This document shows positions 7,443-16,823 of a DNA stretch of 64,000 nt, piece after piece. The notes below the pieces were generated by a model. That model was given only the letters and a program-made list of their open reading frames with translations. It did no database searches and was not told the origin of the DNA. Source of the stretch: Polynucleobacter sp. AP-Sving-400A-A2 (GTDB lineage: Bacteria > Pseudomonadota > Gammaproteobacteria > Burkholderiales > Burkholderiaceae); assembly GCF_018688155.1 (NCBI RefSeq), contig NZ_CP061312.1:1240001-1304000 (forward strand), written 5' to 3'. The translations under genes and the position numbers were made by a program. Each line of letters begins with the position of its first letter. Within the stretch, counting starts at the first letter, position 1.

Positions 7443-9529
7443 GTTTCTTTTTTCACCATATCTACAACACGACAGTCACTGCACATTTTGAGTCTTTCTA
7501 AGGCCTCTCCAGCAAAGGCGCTGTGAGCGCCCAACTTCATCAGCATCAGATCGACCATTTTTGCTGTACCAAATACTTTTCCACAACCGATGCAATGAAA
7601 AGGCTTGGTCTCATTGAGTTCTACCTTTTGCTTGCGCTGCTCCACTGTTTGCAAGCGAGGGGCCAAAGCCAAAGCCTGCTCTGGACAAGTTTGAACGCAA
7701 ATGCCACATTGGACGCACTGCTTTTCAATAAAGGAAAGCTTGGGTTCATCTAAGTTATCGAGTAGCGCGCCCTCAGGGCAGCTACCCACACAGGACATGC
7801 ACAGTGTGCAGGCGTCTTGGTTGATTTTTAGTCCGCCCAAGAAAGACGACTGCGGCAAAGCTACTCCCTCGGCTGGTAACGCTACTTTCGCTTGCTTTTG
7901 CAAATGCTCCAACACTGTTTCAATTGTTTCTCTCTTTTGATTGGATAAACCAAAGCTAGCGGGAGAACAAATGGCTGATAAAGCGCCACGCTGGCGAAGT
8001 TTACTCATCGCCTGCGAAGCTGCTTGAAGATCAGAAGCAGATCCTAGCTGTATTTGCGACAGTCTGGCATCAAATCCATAAGCAGCCAAAATGGCATTGC
8101 CTAAGTCAATTTGAGTTTCTAGGGCAGCTCGATAGCTAGGATCCTCATCTCCTGTCAGCAACAAAACTACTTCACTAAAGCCGTAGCTAAGCGCACCAAG
8201 CCATAAATCCAAACCAGTAGAGGCTATATGCTCGATCCCGTAGGGCAGTACAAAGGATGGCAAGCCCTCAAATTGTTTTGGCCTTAGATGAGCAGATCGT
8301 CCGAGAGAATCTAAGGCCTGAGTCCCCGCCTTGAGTGTATGAAGCAACAGAGTTGGAGCAGAAGATTTCTTAGCTTTAGCACTCTCGGCAGCAAATACCG
8401 TAGCGAGCGTTTTAATTTCTTTACCTTGATGCGGCACACTTGGATAGTTGTAGCGCATTGCACCGGATGGACAGACTGTCGAACACGCTCCACAACCCAT
8501 ACAAAGATTCGGATTTACCTCAACCGTGCCCTGTCCATTCTTGAACAATGAAGATATGGCGCCGGTGGAACAGACATCGATACAGGCATTGCATCCTACT
8601 TTGCCATTACGGCCATGAGCGCAAACTTTTTCGTTGTAAGCAAAGTATTTGGGCTTCTCAAACTCGCCAACTAATCCGAGTAATTGATTTGCCACTAAAG
8701 ATTGCTCGAATGGATCCTGACCTGGGGCAAAGTAGCCTTGCGGAGTTTGACTCATGCGCATTTGAGGGTTAGCGCGCAAATCCATAATTAAGTCAAACTC
8801 GGAGCTACGCTGACGATCTACTCGATCAAAATTAATAGCGCCAATGCCTGCACAGGCAGTGATGCAATCACGATGTGACTTACATTTGTTTAGATCAATT
8901 TGGAAAGAGTCATCAATCGCACCCTCAGGACAAACCTCAACACAAGCGCCGCAACGAGTACACATCTCTGGATCAATTGGATTTTGTAAATTCCAGTCGA
9001 CCGTGAAGTGGCCAAGATAACCATCTAACTTAGTCACCTCACCTGTATAGGTCGGGAAATTTCTGGCTATCGGCAATGCTCCTGGCTCGGTGCACAGCAC
9101 CGAGACGTCAAGAGAGTCACTTAATTTTTCAGCCCAGGGCAAGGCCTGATTTCCAGGTCCAACAATGAGTAAGCGCCCCTGACTTTCGTAATTCACCACT
9201 GGAACAGGCTCGGCTTCTGGCATATCCGCTAAGGCAAGTAAAGCCGCAATCTTAGGTCCAGAAGTTTTAGCCTCCTGAGTCCATCCAGCCACCTCGCGAA
9301 TATTGACAAAGCGTAGTGGTGCTATCAATGGCTTCTCGGATTGCTCTGCTAGCTCGTTAAATAAGGCGCCCTCTTGAGTACAAGCGATCACGAGTGAGTC
9401 GTTACCATTCATTGCCTGAATAGCGATGCCTATCTCTTGCCTACACAAAGAGGTATGCATCGTTACACCCAGCGCCCTTGCATCCAAAGGCATGGTTCCA
9501 TTGCAATTACAGACTAGTTTTTGACTCAT
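7439..9529 (-). CDS. Multi-cluster 4Fe-4S polyferredoxin of the formate dehydrogenase locus
   Basis: A 696-residue soluble protein with many ferredoxin-type cysteine groups: CTRCGACVEVCP and CKSHRDCITAC in the first half, CNACIDVC and CMGCGACSTVCP near the middle, CTLCMSCVGSCP and CVQCGICVQTCP towards the end, and two extra CxxC groups (CIGC, CSDC) at the C-terminus. The segment around residues 120-150 looks nucleotide-binding-like. Its partners are the TorD-like chaperone (4-base overlap) and DUF3306 gene upstream. Proteins of this kind are conserved with formate dehydrogenases in betaproteobacteria; supplying electrons or Fe-S clusters during maturation is a reasonable inference, not a demonstrated role. 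Confidence 0.82.
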   Translation of the reverse strand: MSQKLVCNCNGTMPLDARALGVTMHTSLCRQEIGIAIQAMNGNDSLVIACTQEGALFNELAEQSEKPLIAPLRFVNIREVAGWTQEAKTSGPKIAALLALADMPEAEPVPVVNYESQGRLLIVGPGNQALPWAEKLSDSLDVSVLCTEPGALPIARNFPTYTGEVTKLDGYLGHFTVDWNLQNPIDPEMCTRCGACVEVCPEGAIDDSFQIDLNKCKSHRDCITACAGIGAINFDRVDRQRSSEFDLIMDLRANPQMRMSQTPQGYFAPGQDPFEQSLVANQLLGLVGEFEKPKYFAYNEKVCAHGRNGKVGCNACIDVCSTGAISSLFKNGQGTVEVNPNLCMGCGACSTVCPSGAMRYNYPSVPHQGKEIKTLATVFAAESAKAKKSSAPTLLLHTLKAGTQALDSLGRSAHLRPKQFEGLPSFVLPYGIEHIASTGLDLWLGALSYGFSEVVLLLTGDEDPSYRAALETQIDLGNAILAAYGFDARLSQIQLGSASDLQAASQAMSKLRQRGALSAICSPASFGLSNQKRETIETVLEHLQKQAKVALPAEGVALPQSSFLGGLKINQDACTLCMSCVGSCPEGALLDNLDEPKLSFIEKQCVQCGICVQTCPEQALALAPRLQTVEQRKQKVELNETKPFHCIGCGKVFGTAKMVDLMLMKLGAHSAFAGEALERLKMCSDCRVVDMVKKET

Positions 9530-9539
9530 TGATTTCTTC

Positions 9540-10100
9540 TTAACTGGTTTTTTTATCCACAGGTAAGGAGGCTTGATTCCCCACTTCCTGAATAGATGTT
9601 GGTGTGGATGTTAAATCAGTCTGGTCAGGAGCGGGCAAAGTTGGGTCTTGGGATCCTGGATTATCGATGCTAACAACGCTAGCAGTCTCAGGTTCGCCAT
9701 CATCATCCTTGCGGAAGATATTCAGCATATCGGACTGAACCATGCGCTTGAGCATCTCCAAAGGAATCGGGTCTGGCTTTGAATAATCATCAATATAGAT
9801 ATCCAGACCATCCATGATATTAAAGTGCGGGTCTGAAAACATCTTCTTCATTGCTGCTTGCTGAACTGCTGGATCAACTCCAGGCTGCATAAAGGCTGAG
9901 AAATCTGGCGCAAAGCGATCTATCTTTTCAACATCATCTAATGAAGCAGACGGCAGAGCATCTTCGAGCTCGACTGATTGCTGCATAGTCTGCGGACTGA
10001 CAGCTAATTTTTCCTGAGTGAGCTCATCTGATTTTTTCTCAGGCTCAATATCCTCACCTAACTTGCGACGCGACCATCGACTTAAAAAACCATCAGCCAT
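9540..10100 (-). CDS. DUF3306 family protein
   Basis: A 186-residue acidic, hydrophilic protein beginning MADGFLSRWSRRKLG, which is the typical beginning of DUF3306 proteins, followed by low-complexity Glu/Ser/Pro stretches and a conserved middle (FMQPGVDPAVQQAA, LNIMDGLDIYIDDYS-like). No membrane segment or cofactor motif is visible. The ATG at 10100 overlaps the stop of the DUF3305 gene (ATGA). DUF3305 and DUF3306 genes usually occur as a pair beside formate dehydrogenase genes, as here, which points to a shared accessory role. Function is unknown. Confidence 0.82.
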   Translation of the reverse strand: MADGFLSRWSRRKLGEDIEPEKKSDELTQEKLAVSPQTMQQSVELEDALPSASLDDVEKIDRFAPDFSAFMQPGVDPAVQQAAMKKMFSDPHFNIMDGLDIYIDDYSKPDPIPLEMLKRMVQSDMLNIFRKDDDGEPETASVVSIDNPGSQDPTLPAPDQTDLTSTPTSIQEVGNQASLPVDKKTS

Positions 10101-10639
10101 CAATCCTCCACTGGGCGATTTGCACCCTTGAATGATTCAGGACGATGGCGCTTTTTTGGTTCAGGACGGTAATGTTCATTGACATATTCTTGCAACCAAG
10201 AGGCATGCTCTGTAGACAAAAGTACACTATCGACCGACTCGCCGCCATCCAATAGACGCCCTGCTTCGTTGTAGCTTACGCTGATCCGATGGGGGATGGC
10301 AAACGTAGGCTCTGTTTTAGCCAAATCAATAGATTGTGCGTCAATGTATCTCTCAACATCTTCCTCAAGACGCCACATGACAAACCAAGCAGGAAGGGTT
10401 GCTGATAAATTGAGGTAGTAGCCTTCAACCTCATCCAAATAAAGATTGAGTTCATAGCCAGTAAACAACCAGGACTCACCTTGCTCATCGCGCCCTAAAA
10501 ATTGCCCCACAATTTTGTTCTCAACACTGGCTGAATTGGTGAACTGCCCAAAATCCGGCAATACCTCATGCGGCGCCCACCGATATGAAATCCACGGGTT
10601 ATCAACAAACTGCTTGCGCATGATCACAGCAAAACGCAT
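10100..10639 (-). CDS. DUF3305 family protein
   Basis: A 179-residue protein with the family's FVDNPWISYRWAPHEVLP region near the N-terminus, a strand-rich core (LFTGYELNLYLDEVEGYYLNL region) and a basic C-terminal tail rich in Arg, Pro and Lys. The start at 10639 lies six bases before the stop of the Fe-S carrier gene. A second in-frame ATG at 10621 (MRKQFVDNPW) is also possible. It overlaps the DUF3306 gene by one ATGA unit, so the two are probably made in fixed ratio. Neither membrane segments nor catalytic motifs are visible; function unknown beyond the linkage with formate dehydrogenase. Confidence 0.82.
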   Translation of the reverse strand: MRFAVIMRKQFVDNPWISYRWAPHEVLPDFGQFTNSASVENKIVGQFLGRDEQGESWLFTGYELNLYLDEVEGYYLNLSATLPAWFVMWRLEEDVERYIDAQSIDLAKTEPTFAIPHRISVSYNEAGRLLDGGESVDSVLLSTEHASWLQEYVNEHYRPEPKKRHRPESFKGANRPVED

Positions 10640-10645
10640 AGGGCC

Positions 10646-11734
10646 TTAGGTGTTTTGAACCACAATGTTCGGAAATTTATTACTCATATCTTTAGATAGC
10701 GCTGCTACTTTAATAGCAACTCGTCTTGCAATCGTTTTATAAATTTCGCTAATAGCACCATCAGGATCTGCGACTACGGTTGGACGACCCGCATCTGCCT
10801 GCTCACGAATAGATAAGTTCAGGGGCAATGAACCTAAAAAGTCTGCGCCATATTCTTGGCACATCTTTTGGCCGCCGCCAGTGCCGAACACATGCTCTTC
10901 ATGACCGCAACTTGGGCAGATATAGGTACTCATATTTTCGATGATGCCCACAATCGGCACGCCCACCTTTTCAAACATTTTGAGACCCTTGCGAGCATCC
11001 AGCAAAGCAATGTCTTGAGGGGTAGTCACAATCACCGCACCTGTAACAGGCACCTTCTGAGCAAGTGTTAGTTGAATATCGCCAGTACCAGGAGGCATAT
11101 CCACGATCAAATAGTCAAGATCACGCCAACGGGTTTGACGCAATAGTTGCTCTAAGGCAGAGGTCACCATAGGACCACGCCAAACCATAGGCGCATCGTT
11201 ATCAATCAAGAAACCAATCGAACTCGCTTGGAGGCCATGACCTTCCATAGGCTCCATCGTATTTTCTTCAATGGATTCCGGTCTACCAGTAATACCCAAC
11301 ATCATCGGCTGGCTTGGGCCGTAGATATCTGCATCCAACATGCCTACCTGCGCACCTTCAGCAGCTAAAGCTAAAGCAAGATTGACAGCAGTAGTGGACT
11401 TTCCGACCCCACCCTTGCCACTGGCTACAGCAATAATGTTTTTTACATTAGGTAATAGTTTGACGCCGCGCTGAACAGAGTGCGCAACGATTTGGCTGCT
11501 CACATTCACGCTGACGTTTTTAACATCAGGTAATTCACGGAGCACAGCAATCACCGATTTACGAATAGCATCAAATTGGCTTTTTGCTGGATAGCCTAAA
11601 ACAATATCCAAGCTAACATCGCCACCATCCACGCGTAAGTTTTTAACACTCTTAGATGTTACGAAATCAATTTTAGTATTTGGGTCAATCAGACCCTTTA
11701 GTGCTGCTTGCACAGTCTCTACAGTAAGCGACAA
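10646..11734 (-). CDS. apbC: Iron-sulfur cluster carrier ATPase ApbC/Mrp
   Basis: Cytoplasmic P-loop protein that binds and delivers Fe-S clusters. The 362-residue protein has an N-terminal MIP18-like domain (residues 1-90), the deviant Walker A ASGKGGVGKST near residue 105, the switch motif DMPPGTGD and the cluster-binding CPSCG near residue 273. The start is TTG, supported by AGGAG seven bases upstream; there is no ATG nearby. It is the first gene of the same-strand series that runs through DUF3305, DUF3306, the polyferredoxin and the formate dehydrogenase, whose many clusters it could help supply. It is also a general housekeeping gene, so it may be expressed independently. Confidence 0.93.
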   Translation of the reverse strand: MSLTVETVQAALKGLIDPNTKIDFVTSKSVKNLRVDGGDVSLDIVLGYPAKSQFDAIRKSVIAVLRELPDVKNVSVNVSSQIVAHSVQRGVKLLPNVKNIIAVASGKGGVGKSTTAVNLALALAAEGAQVGMLDADIYGPSQPMMLGITGRPESIEENTMEPMEGHGLQASSIGFLIDNDAPMVWRGPMVTSALEQLLRQTRWRDLDYLIVDMPPGTGDIQLTLAQKVPVTGAVIVTTPQDIALLDARKGLKMFEKVGVPIVGIIENMSTYICPSCGHEEHVFGTGGGQKMCQEYGADFLGSLPLNLSIREQADAGRPTVVADPDGAISEIYKTIARRVAIKVAALSKDMSNKFPNIVVQNT

Positions 11735-11865
11735 AACTCTCTCCTATTCAGAGGGGCGGGCTTTTTAAGCCTTTTCCAACTCTTTTATTAAGCCTAATGA
11801 TGAAAAATCAAATAGTGCGTAGATTAACCGCACATGCAAAAAATTGCTAAAACTAAGCTTAAGGG

Positions 11866-12060
11866 CTAATGTGAAACTGGAAACCCGGCCTCCGTGATGA
11901 GCTCGGAGGCTGACTCTGGAGAAAGAGTCGTTTCTAGCGTGACTACCTGAGTCGCCAGATCTACCTGAACCTGAGCCTGAGGGTCTTGGGCTTGCACAGC
12001 CCGAGTGACTGCCTTGATGCAGCCACCACAAGTCATTCCTGAAACCTTGAGCGTAAACAT
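11866..12060 (-). CDS. Heavy-metal-associated domain protein, CopZ-like copper chaperone
   Basis: A 64-residue single HMA domain with the metal-binding motif GMTCGGC near the N-terminus and the ferredoxin-like beta-alpha-beta pattern expected of copper chaperones. It probably carries Cu(I) to the P-type ATPase encoded divergently 73 bases away. The ATG at 12060 is preferred over the TTG two codons upstream; AGGG precedes it. An open frame of similar size on the same strand (11765-12031) is only a shadow. The stretch 11735-11865 before apbC holds no gene that I can support. Confidence 0.85.
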   Translation of the reverse strand: MFTLKVSGMTCGGCIKAVTRAVQAQDPQAQVQVDLATQVVTLETTLSPESASELITEAGFPVSH

Positions 12061-12133
12061 GGCCAACCCTTCAAAACACTAAAAATACAGTTGTTAATGG
12101 CTTTTTTTCACCCATCAGTAGATTATCTTCTAC

Positions 12134-14422
12134 ATGAGCCCCACAGAATCATCTAATTCAGAGTTTTATACCCTCGACATCGGTGGAATGACCTGCGCCT
12201 CCTGTGTTGGCCGGGTAGAAAAGGCTTTAGACAAGATTCCCGGGGTAGAGGCTGCTAGCGTCAATTTAGCCACCGAACAGGCAAGGATTCGTGTTCATCG
12301 GGGCTCATCAAGCTTGGCGGACATCATCGCGCTAGTGAAAAAGACAGGTTACGAAGCCAAAGAAAGCTCTATTCGAGGCAATCTGGATCAGAAGATTGGC
12401 AAGTCATTTTGGGCTGCTGACGGCTTAGGTCGAGTGATTCTGAGTTTTGCGCTGTCAGCCCCGCTCTTCTTGCCGATGTTCTTCATGCCTTTTGGCATTC
12501 ATTGGTCTTTATCAGGCTGGTGGCAACTTGCCTTAGCCACACCAGTCCAGTTCATTTTAGGATGGCGCTTCTATGTAGCGGGCTACAAATCAGTCATGGC
12601 CGGTGCGGGCAATATGGACCTGCTCGTTGCTTTAGGTACCAGTGCTGCTTATGGACTCAGCCTCTATATCTTGCTCACTTCAAGTCACGCACATGAACTT
12701 TACTTCGAAGGATCGGCGGTCATCATTTGTATGGTCTTATTGGGTAAATGGCTAGAGGCACGCGCCAAGCAACAAACCAGTGAAGCGATTCGCGCCCTAC
12801 AACAGCTCTGGCCAGAGCATGCCAAAGTGTTGAATGCTAATGTTGATCTGCGAGGGAATATAAATATTGGCGCCGATCAATATCGCGACTTACCTTTAGA
12901 ACAAGTGCTGCCTGGCGATAAGGTCTTCATACTTCCCGGTGAACGCATTGCAGTGGATGGTGTCATTATTTTTGGCACTAGTCACATTGATGAATCTCTT
13001 CTCACCGGCGAAAGCGAACCTCTTAAGAAATCTATTGAGTCAAAAGTCATTGGGGGCTCCTTAAATGGTGAAGGTGCACTGGTAGTCATGGCGCAAGCCG
13101 TTGGTATTGAAAGCGTGCTCTCACAAATGATTAACTTGGTAGAGGAAGCGCAAACACAAAAGGCGCCGATTCAAAAGTTGGTTGATCAGGTGAGTGCGAT
13201 ATTTGTGCCCACCGTTATTGCGCTTGCGCTCTTGACAGGCCTAGGCAACTGGCTTTACTTAGACTCCATCTCGATTGCTATCTTGCGCGCCGTATCGGTC
13301 TTAGTGATCGCTTGTCCTTGCGCGCTTGGCTTAGCCACTCCAGCTGCAATCATGGCTGGCACTGGCATAGCCGCACGCTTTGGTATTTTAATTAAAGATC
13401 CACAAGTATTAGAGCTGGCTCATAAGCTCAATATCGTTGCCTTTGATAAGACTGGCACATTAACAATGGGTAAGCCACGCATGCTCGCCCTACTGCCCTT
13501 GGATACATCGCTTGCCGATGCTGATCAGATTCTTGCTACTGCTGCAGGCTTGCAATTGGGAAGTGAACATCCTTTAGCTAGAGCACTGCTAGATTCATCC
13601 AAAGAAAAAGGTATCGCACCGATCGCCACCTCATTTAGCAAGGGCTTGCCTGGTATTGGGATTGAAGGCATTCCAAGTAGTGGTCCTTTTGCAGGAAAAA
13701 CACTGCGTTTGCAGAGCGTAGCCTCGCTTGAGGGCAGTAGTCAGCACAATCTCGTTTTGCAAAAGGCGCAGGCTTATTTTGAACAGGGTCAGACTGTTTC
13801 TGTCTTGATGGACTCCAGTAGCAACGATGGGGAAGTGTCAATTCCAATCGCCGTGATTGCTTTTGGAGATGAACTAAAACCCAATGCAAAATCAGCGGTC
13901 GACGCATTGCATGCATTACATATTCGGACGGTAATGCTATCGGGTGATAATTTATTCGCTGCTACTCGCGTTGGAAAAATCATCGGCATTGATGAAGTCT
14001 TTGCGCAAATCATGCCAGGCGATAAAGCGCAAATGATTCATCGGCTACAAAATCCGCCTGCAGTTCAAAAGCAATATGTCGCAATGATTGGTGATGGCGT
14101 GAATGATGCACCGGCATTGGCAATGGCGGATGTGGGCATGGCGATGTCCACTGGGACCGATGTAGCGATGCAAGCCGCTGGAATCACCTTAATGCGTGGC
14201 GACCCCACTTTGGTTGCCGATGCAATTGACATCTCAAAAAGAACCTGGAATAAGATTGCCCAAAATTTATTTTGGGCGTTTGCATTTAATACGATAGGCA
14301 TTCCAATGGCAGCTTTAGGTTATTTATCGCCCATGCTAGCTGGCAGTGCAATGGCACTCTCCAGTTTTTGCGTCTTGAGTAATGCCCTTCTCTTAAAGCG
14401 CTGGCGCCCTCAGAATGTATGA
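12134..14422 (+). CDS. copA: Copper-translocating P1B-type ATPase
   Basis: Inner-membrane pump that exports Cu(I). The 762-residue protein has one N-terminal HMA domain with GMTCASC (residue 18), eight expected membrane helices with the CPC metal motif (IACPCALG, near residue 398), the phosphorylation motif DKTGTLT and the hinge GDGVNDAPALA. The length is normal for a CopA with a single HMA domain. It is divergent from the CopZ-like gene, with which it shares a 73-base promoter region. It ends two bases before the convergent DUF3047 gene. The CPC motif supports Cu(I)/Ag(I) over Zn/Cd specificity. Confidence 0.94.
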   Translation: MSPTESSNSEFYTLDIGGMTCASCVGRVEKALDKIPGVEAASVNLATEQARIRVHRGSSSLADIIALVKKTGYEAKESSIRGNLDQKIGKSFWAADGLGRVILSFALSAPLFLPMFFMPFGIHWSLSGWWQLALATPVQFILGWRFYVAGYKSVMAGAGNMDLLVALGTSAAYGLSLYILLTSSHAHELYFEGSAVIICMVLLGKWLEARAKQQTSEAIRALQQLWPEHAKVLNANVDLRGNINIGADQYRDLPLEQVLPGDKVFILPGERIAVDGVIIFGTSHIDESLLTGESEPLKKSIESKVIGGSLNGEGALVVMAQAVGIESVLSQMINLVEEAQTQKAPIQKLVDQVSAIFVPTVIALALLTGLGNWLYLDSISIAILRAVSVLVIACPCALGLATPAAIMAGTGIAARFGILIKDPQVLELAHKLNIVAFDKTGTLTMGKPRMLALLPLDTSLADADQILATAAGLQLGSEHPLARALLDSSKEKGIAPIATSFSKGLPGIGIEGIPSSGPFAGKTLRLQSVASLEGSSQHNLVLQKAQAYFEQGQTVSVLMDSSSNDGEVSIPIAVIAFGDELKPNAKSAVDALHALHIRTVMLSGDNLFAATRVGKIIGIDEVFAQIMPGDKAQMIHRLQNPPAVQKQYVAMIGDGVNDAPALAMADVGMAMSTGTDVAMQAAGITLMRGDPTLVADAIDISKRTWNKIAQNLFWAFAFNTIGIPMAALGYLSPMLAGSAMALSSFCVLSNALLLKRWRPQNV

Positions 14423-14423
14423 G

Positions 14424-15230
14424 CTATTTGGAGTTCTTGCGTAGTAATTCAATATCGCCGTACAGAGCACGGGTCTCTGATTTGGTATTGTCTGTATCCG
14501 TAAGGAGTGCGATGCCAATCACATTACCCGGTGCCTCTCCATAAGCTAACTTGTAGTCCGCTGCTAAATCTCGCTCGTGTTTGCGCCACTCACCTAAACT
14601 ATCTGAACCAGAGTCCACCACAATCATCTTTACACGAGAAGTGTGGGCATTGTTCAAAACTGTGTTGACTGAATTCTTACCTGACCAGATATACATCACT
14701 GTGGCGTAAGGCATTTCTTGGCCGCTAATTAAGCTAGCCATCTCAAAGGTGAGCTTTTCTTTGAGGGGAAGTTTGGATTTATTGCCATCAAAGGCTACTA
14801 AGATCCGCAACGGTGCATCGTCATACTGGCTGTCTGCATTATCTGCCTGAGGTATTACACCTATCGCCTTCCACTCCCATTGCAACCATAAGTTCTGCGC
14901 TGAGCGGGGGCGAAGTTTTACCGCAAGACCAGATGCTGAAGTTTTGGAATTAGCAGCAAGTACTGTGCGACCTTGATAATTCTCAAGGCGGTAAAGCGTA
15001 TTCTTTTTATACGGTGCGATGCGATAGAAATGCCAACCATTCGGCATCCCATCTTTTGGCCTCTCCACAGAGAATTTCGGTAAATCCTCTTGAGCTGGTA
15101 ACTGATCCGCATTGAATGGCTGCCCCGCCTCATTCTCAATAGAGTTTCCAGTCAAACCCGCGCAGCCTGCCAAGGAGATGGCTATGGCAGTCAAAAGCAG
15201 CAGGGATTGAAAAGGAATTTTTATAGGCAT
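14424..15230 (-). CDS. DUF3047 family lipoprotein
   Basis: A 268-residue protein with a lipoprotein signal peptide (hydrophobic run and lipobox LAGC near residue 20). The remainder matches the DUF3047 pattern, with a beta-rich body and the family's motifs WLQWEWK, VAFDG and VMYIWSG, and a C-terminal segment ALLTDTDNTKSE. It would be attached to a membrane and face the periplasm. It is convergent with copA and divergent from the glycosyltransferase gene. No enzymatic function is established for the family; none is proposed here. Confidence 0.8.
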   Translation of the reverse strand: MPIKIPFQSLLLLTAIAISLAGCAGLTGNSIENEAGQPFNADQLPAQEDLPKFSVERPKDGMPNGWHFYRIAPYKKNTLYRLENYQGRTVLAANSKTSASGLAVKLRPRSAQNLWLQWEWKAIGVIPQADNADSQYDDAPLRILVAFDGNKSKLPLKEKLTFEMASLISGQEMPYATVMYIWSGKNSVNTVLNNAHTSRVKMIVVDSGSDSLGEWRKHERDLAADYKLAYGEAPGNVIGIALLTDTDNTKSETRALYGDIELLRKNSK

Positions 15231-15278
15231 CTACCTCATTGTCCCAAAGAATAGCTTGCTTAAGTCTAAAATCATCGC

Positions 15279-16775
15279 ATGCGCCATCAATCACCCTCAA
15301 GCTGGGCAGTCATCAGTATCTGCATGGCTGCACTAGTGCATTTTGCCTTGGGTTTCTCGATTGAGTTTTCTGTCGATGAGGCGCACTACGCTTTATACGC
15401 AAAACATCTTGCCTGGAGTTATTTTGATCACCCGCCACTGGTGGGTTGGATCCAGTGGCCACTAGTGAGCCTGACATCATCTGAGGGAATCATTCGCTTG
15501 ATCCCAGAATTACTCTGGGTGCTCTCGGCTTTCTTGGTATATCGAGTGACCCTTGAAATTCACCGCTTGATACAAGGGCGTAATGCGGGTTACTTAACTA
15601 CCGCTCTTCCCTCAGCAAACCTGTGTGGATTGATGGCGGTATTAGCCATCATTACAGCGCCACTGCCCCATGTTTTAGCAATCGGTCTTTTGCCTGATAC
15701 CTTACTTGCCCCCTTAAGTCTTGGCTTAATGTTGATGGCTTTACGTTGGACCCGAAAAGATTACTTCACCATTGCAGACTGGATCATTACTGGCTTAATA
15801 CTGGGCTTGGCAGGTCTGAGTAAGTACACCGCTGCGTTTACTGCATTTGCTTTGCTCTTCGTATTGTTAGCTTCACCCAAAAAAGTCTGGATTACTGAAG
15901 TTGGTTTTTGGCTTGCTGCAGCAATTGCCTTAATCGTAATTAGCCCCGTACTCTATTGGAACTGGGTCAATGATTGGATCTCATTCAAGTATCAAATTGC
16001 TCATGGCAGTGGTGGTGCTTGGGAGTGGCGTAGAGTCGGCGCCTTTGTGGGTATTCAGATTGCCTGCTTTGGACTCCTCTTGCTTTTGGGTGCCTATACT
16101 TTTTTAAGGCATTGCCTCCACTCGCACAAGTTGGTTCTGATTGCTCTGCTGAGTTTCTTCGCAATTCCCTTTGTGATTTTCGCTGCTCTCTCTGGTGGAG
16201 GTAGCCTGCCCCACTGGACTACGCCTGCCTGGTTTTGTCTTGCGCCATTTGCCGGCATTGGTCTAGCTAAAGCATGGGCTATGCAACATCGTGTAGCAAT
16301 TCGGATATTGCTGCTTGGGCAGTTATTGATTTGCTTGCTCGGTTTTGGTTTTGTTTTGGCTGGAGGCATCACTAGTTCAGCAGTGAAATCGAACCCTATT
16401 GCCGATCTCTACGGCTGGAAGCTTGCTGGCCAGAAAGCAGCTCAATTAGCGCAAGCTACTAAGGCCAACGGAATTGCAGTGCAAAACTGGACTCTAGGCA
16501 GTCGTGCTGCCTGGTACGCTCAACCTCTCCCGGTCTTTGTGCTGGACCAAAGACAGGATCAGTTTGACCTTTGGTTTGGGCAATTGCCGGCCGGTGCAAA
16601 CGTCTTACTGATTAACTGGTCGGGAATGAGTTTTAGGCCGCCTATCGGCGGAAATCTGGCCTTTGAAGTCTGCGAACCACTGGACCAGCTGGAAATTATT
16701 CGATTTGGGCAAGTTTTATCTAAATTTGACTACAGCCTCTGCCGGAACTGGCAGGATGCGGGTGTAGCGCGTTAA
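15279..16775 (+). CDS. ArnT-like family 39 glycosyltransferase
   Basis: A 498-residue polytopic membrane protein of the GT39/PMT superfamily, which moves sugars from polyprenyl-phosphate donors to lipids or proteins on the periplasmic side. The first periplasmic loop has the conserved acidic DEAHYALYAKHL and the HPPL motif, features of ArnT-like and RgtA-like enzymes. About ten to twelve hydrophobic helices follow, then a soluble C-terminal domain. It opens a same-strand series with a flippase-like integral protein, a heptosyltransferase-like GT9 protein and a PAP2 phosphatase, which suggests surface glycolipid modification. The acceptor cannot be deduced. Confidence 0.85.
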   Translation: MRHQSPSSWAVISICMAALVHFALGFSIEFSVDEAHYALYAKHLAWSYFDHPPLVGWIQWPLVSLTSSEGIIRLIPELLWVLSAFLVYRVTLEIHRLIQGRNAGYLTTALPSANLCGLMAVLAIITAPLPHVLAIGLLPDTLLAPLSLGLMLMALRWTRKDYFTIADWIITGLILGLAGLSKYTAAFTAFALLFVLLASPKKVWITEVGFWLAAAIALIVISPVLYWNWVNDWISFKYQIAHGSGGAWEWRRVGAFVGIQIACFGLLLLLGAYTFLRHCLHSHKLVLIALLSFFAIPFVIFAALSGGGSLPHWTTPAWFCLAPFAGIGLAKAWAMQHRVAIRILLLGQLLICLLGFGFVLAGGITSSAVKSNPIADLYGWKLAGQKAAQLAQATKANGIAVQNWTLGSRAAWYAQPLPVFVLDQRQDQFDLWFGQLPAGANVLLINWSGMSFRPPIGGNLAFEVCEPLDQLEIIRFGQVLSKFDYSLCRNWQDAGVAR

Positions 16776-16823
16776 TTCCCCAAATTCAAGACCTTAGGGG
16801 CCATAGGCATTATCCTTACGCCT

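Noticed and set aside
11765..12031. Open frame on the minus strand over the copper chaperone
   Set aside because: Low-complexity shadow frame; the HMA domain with GMTCGGC is in the other frame.
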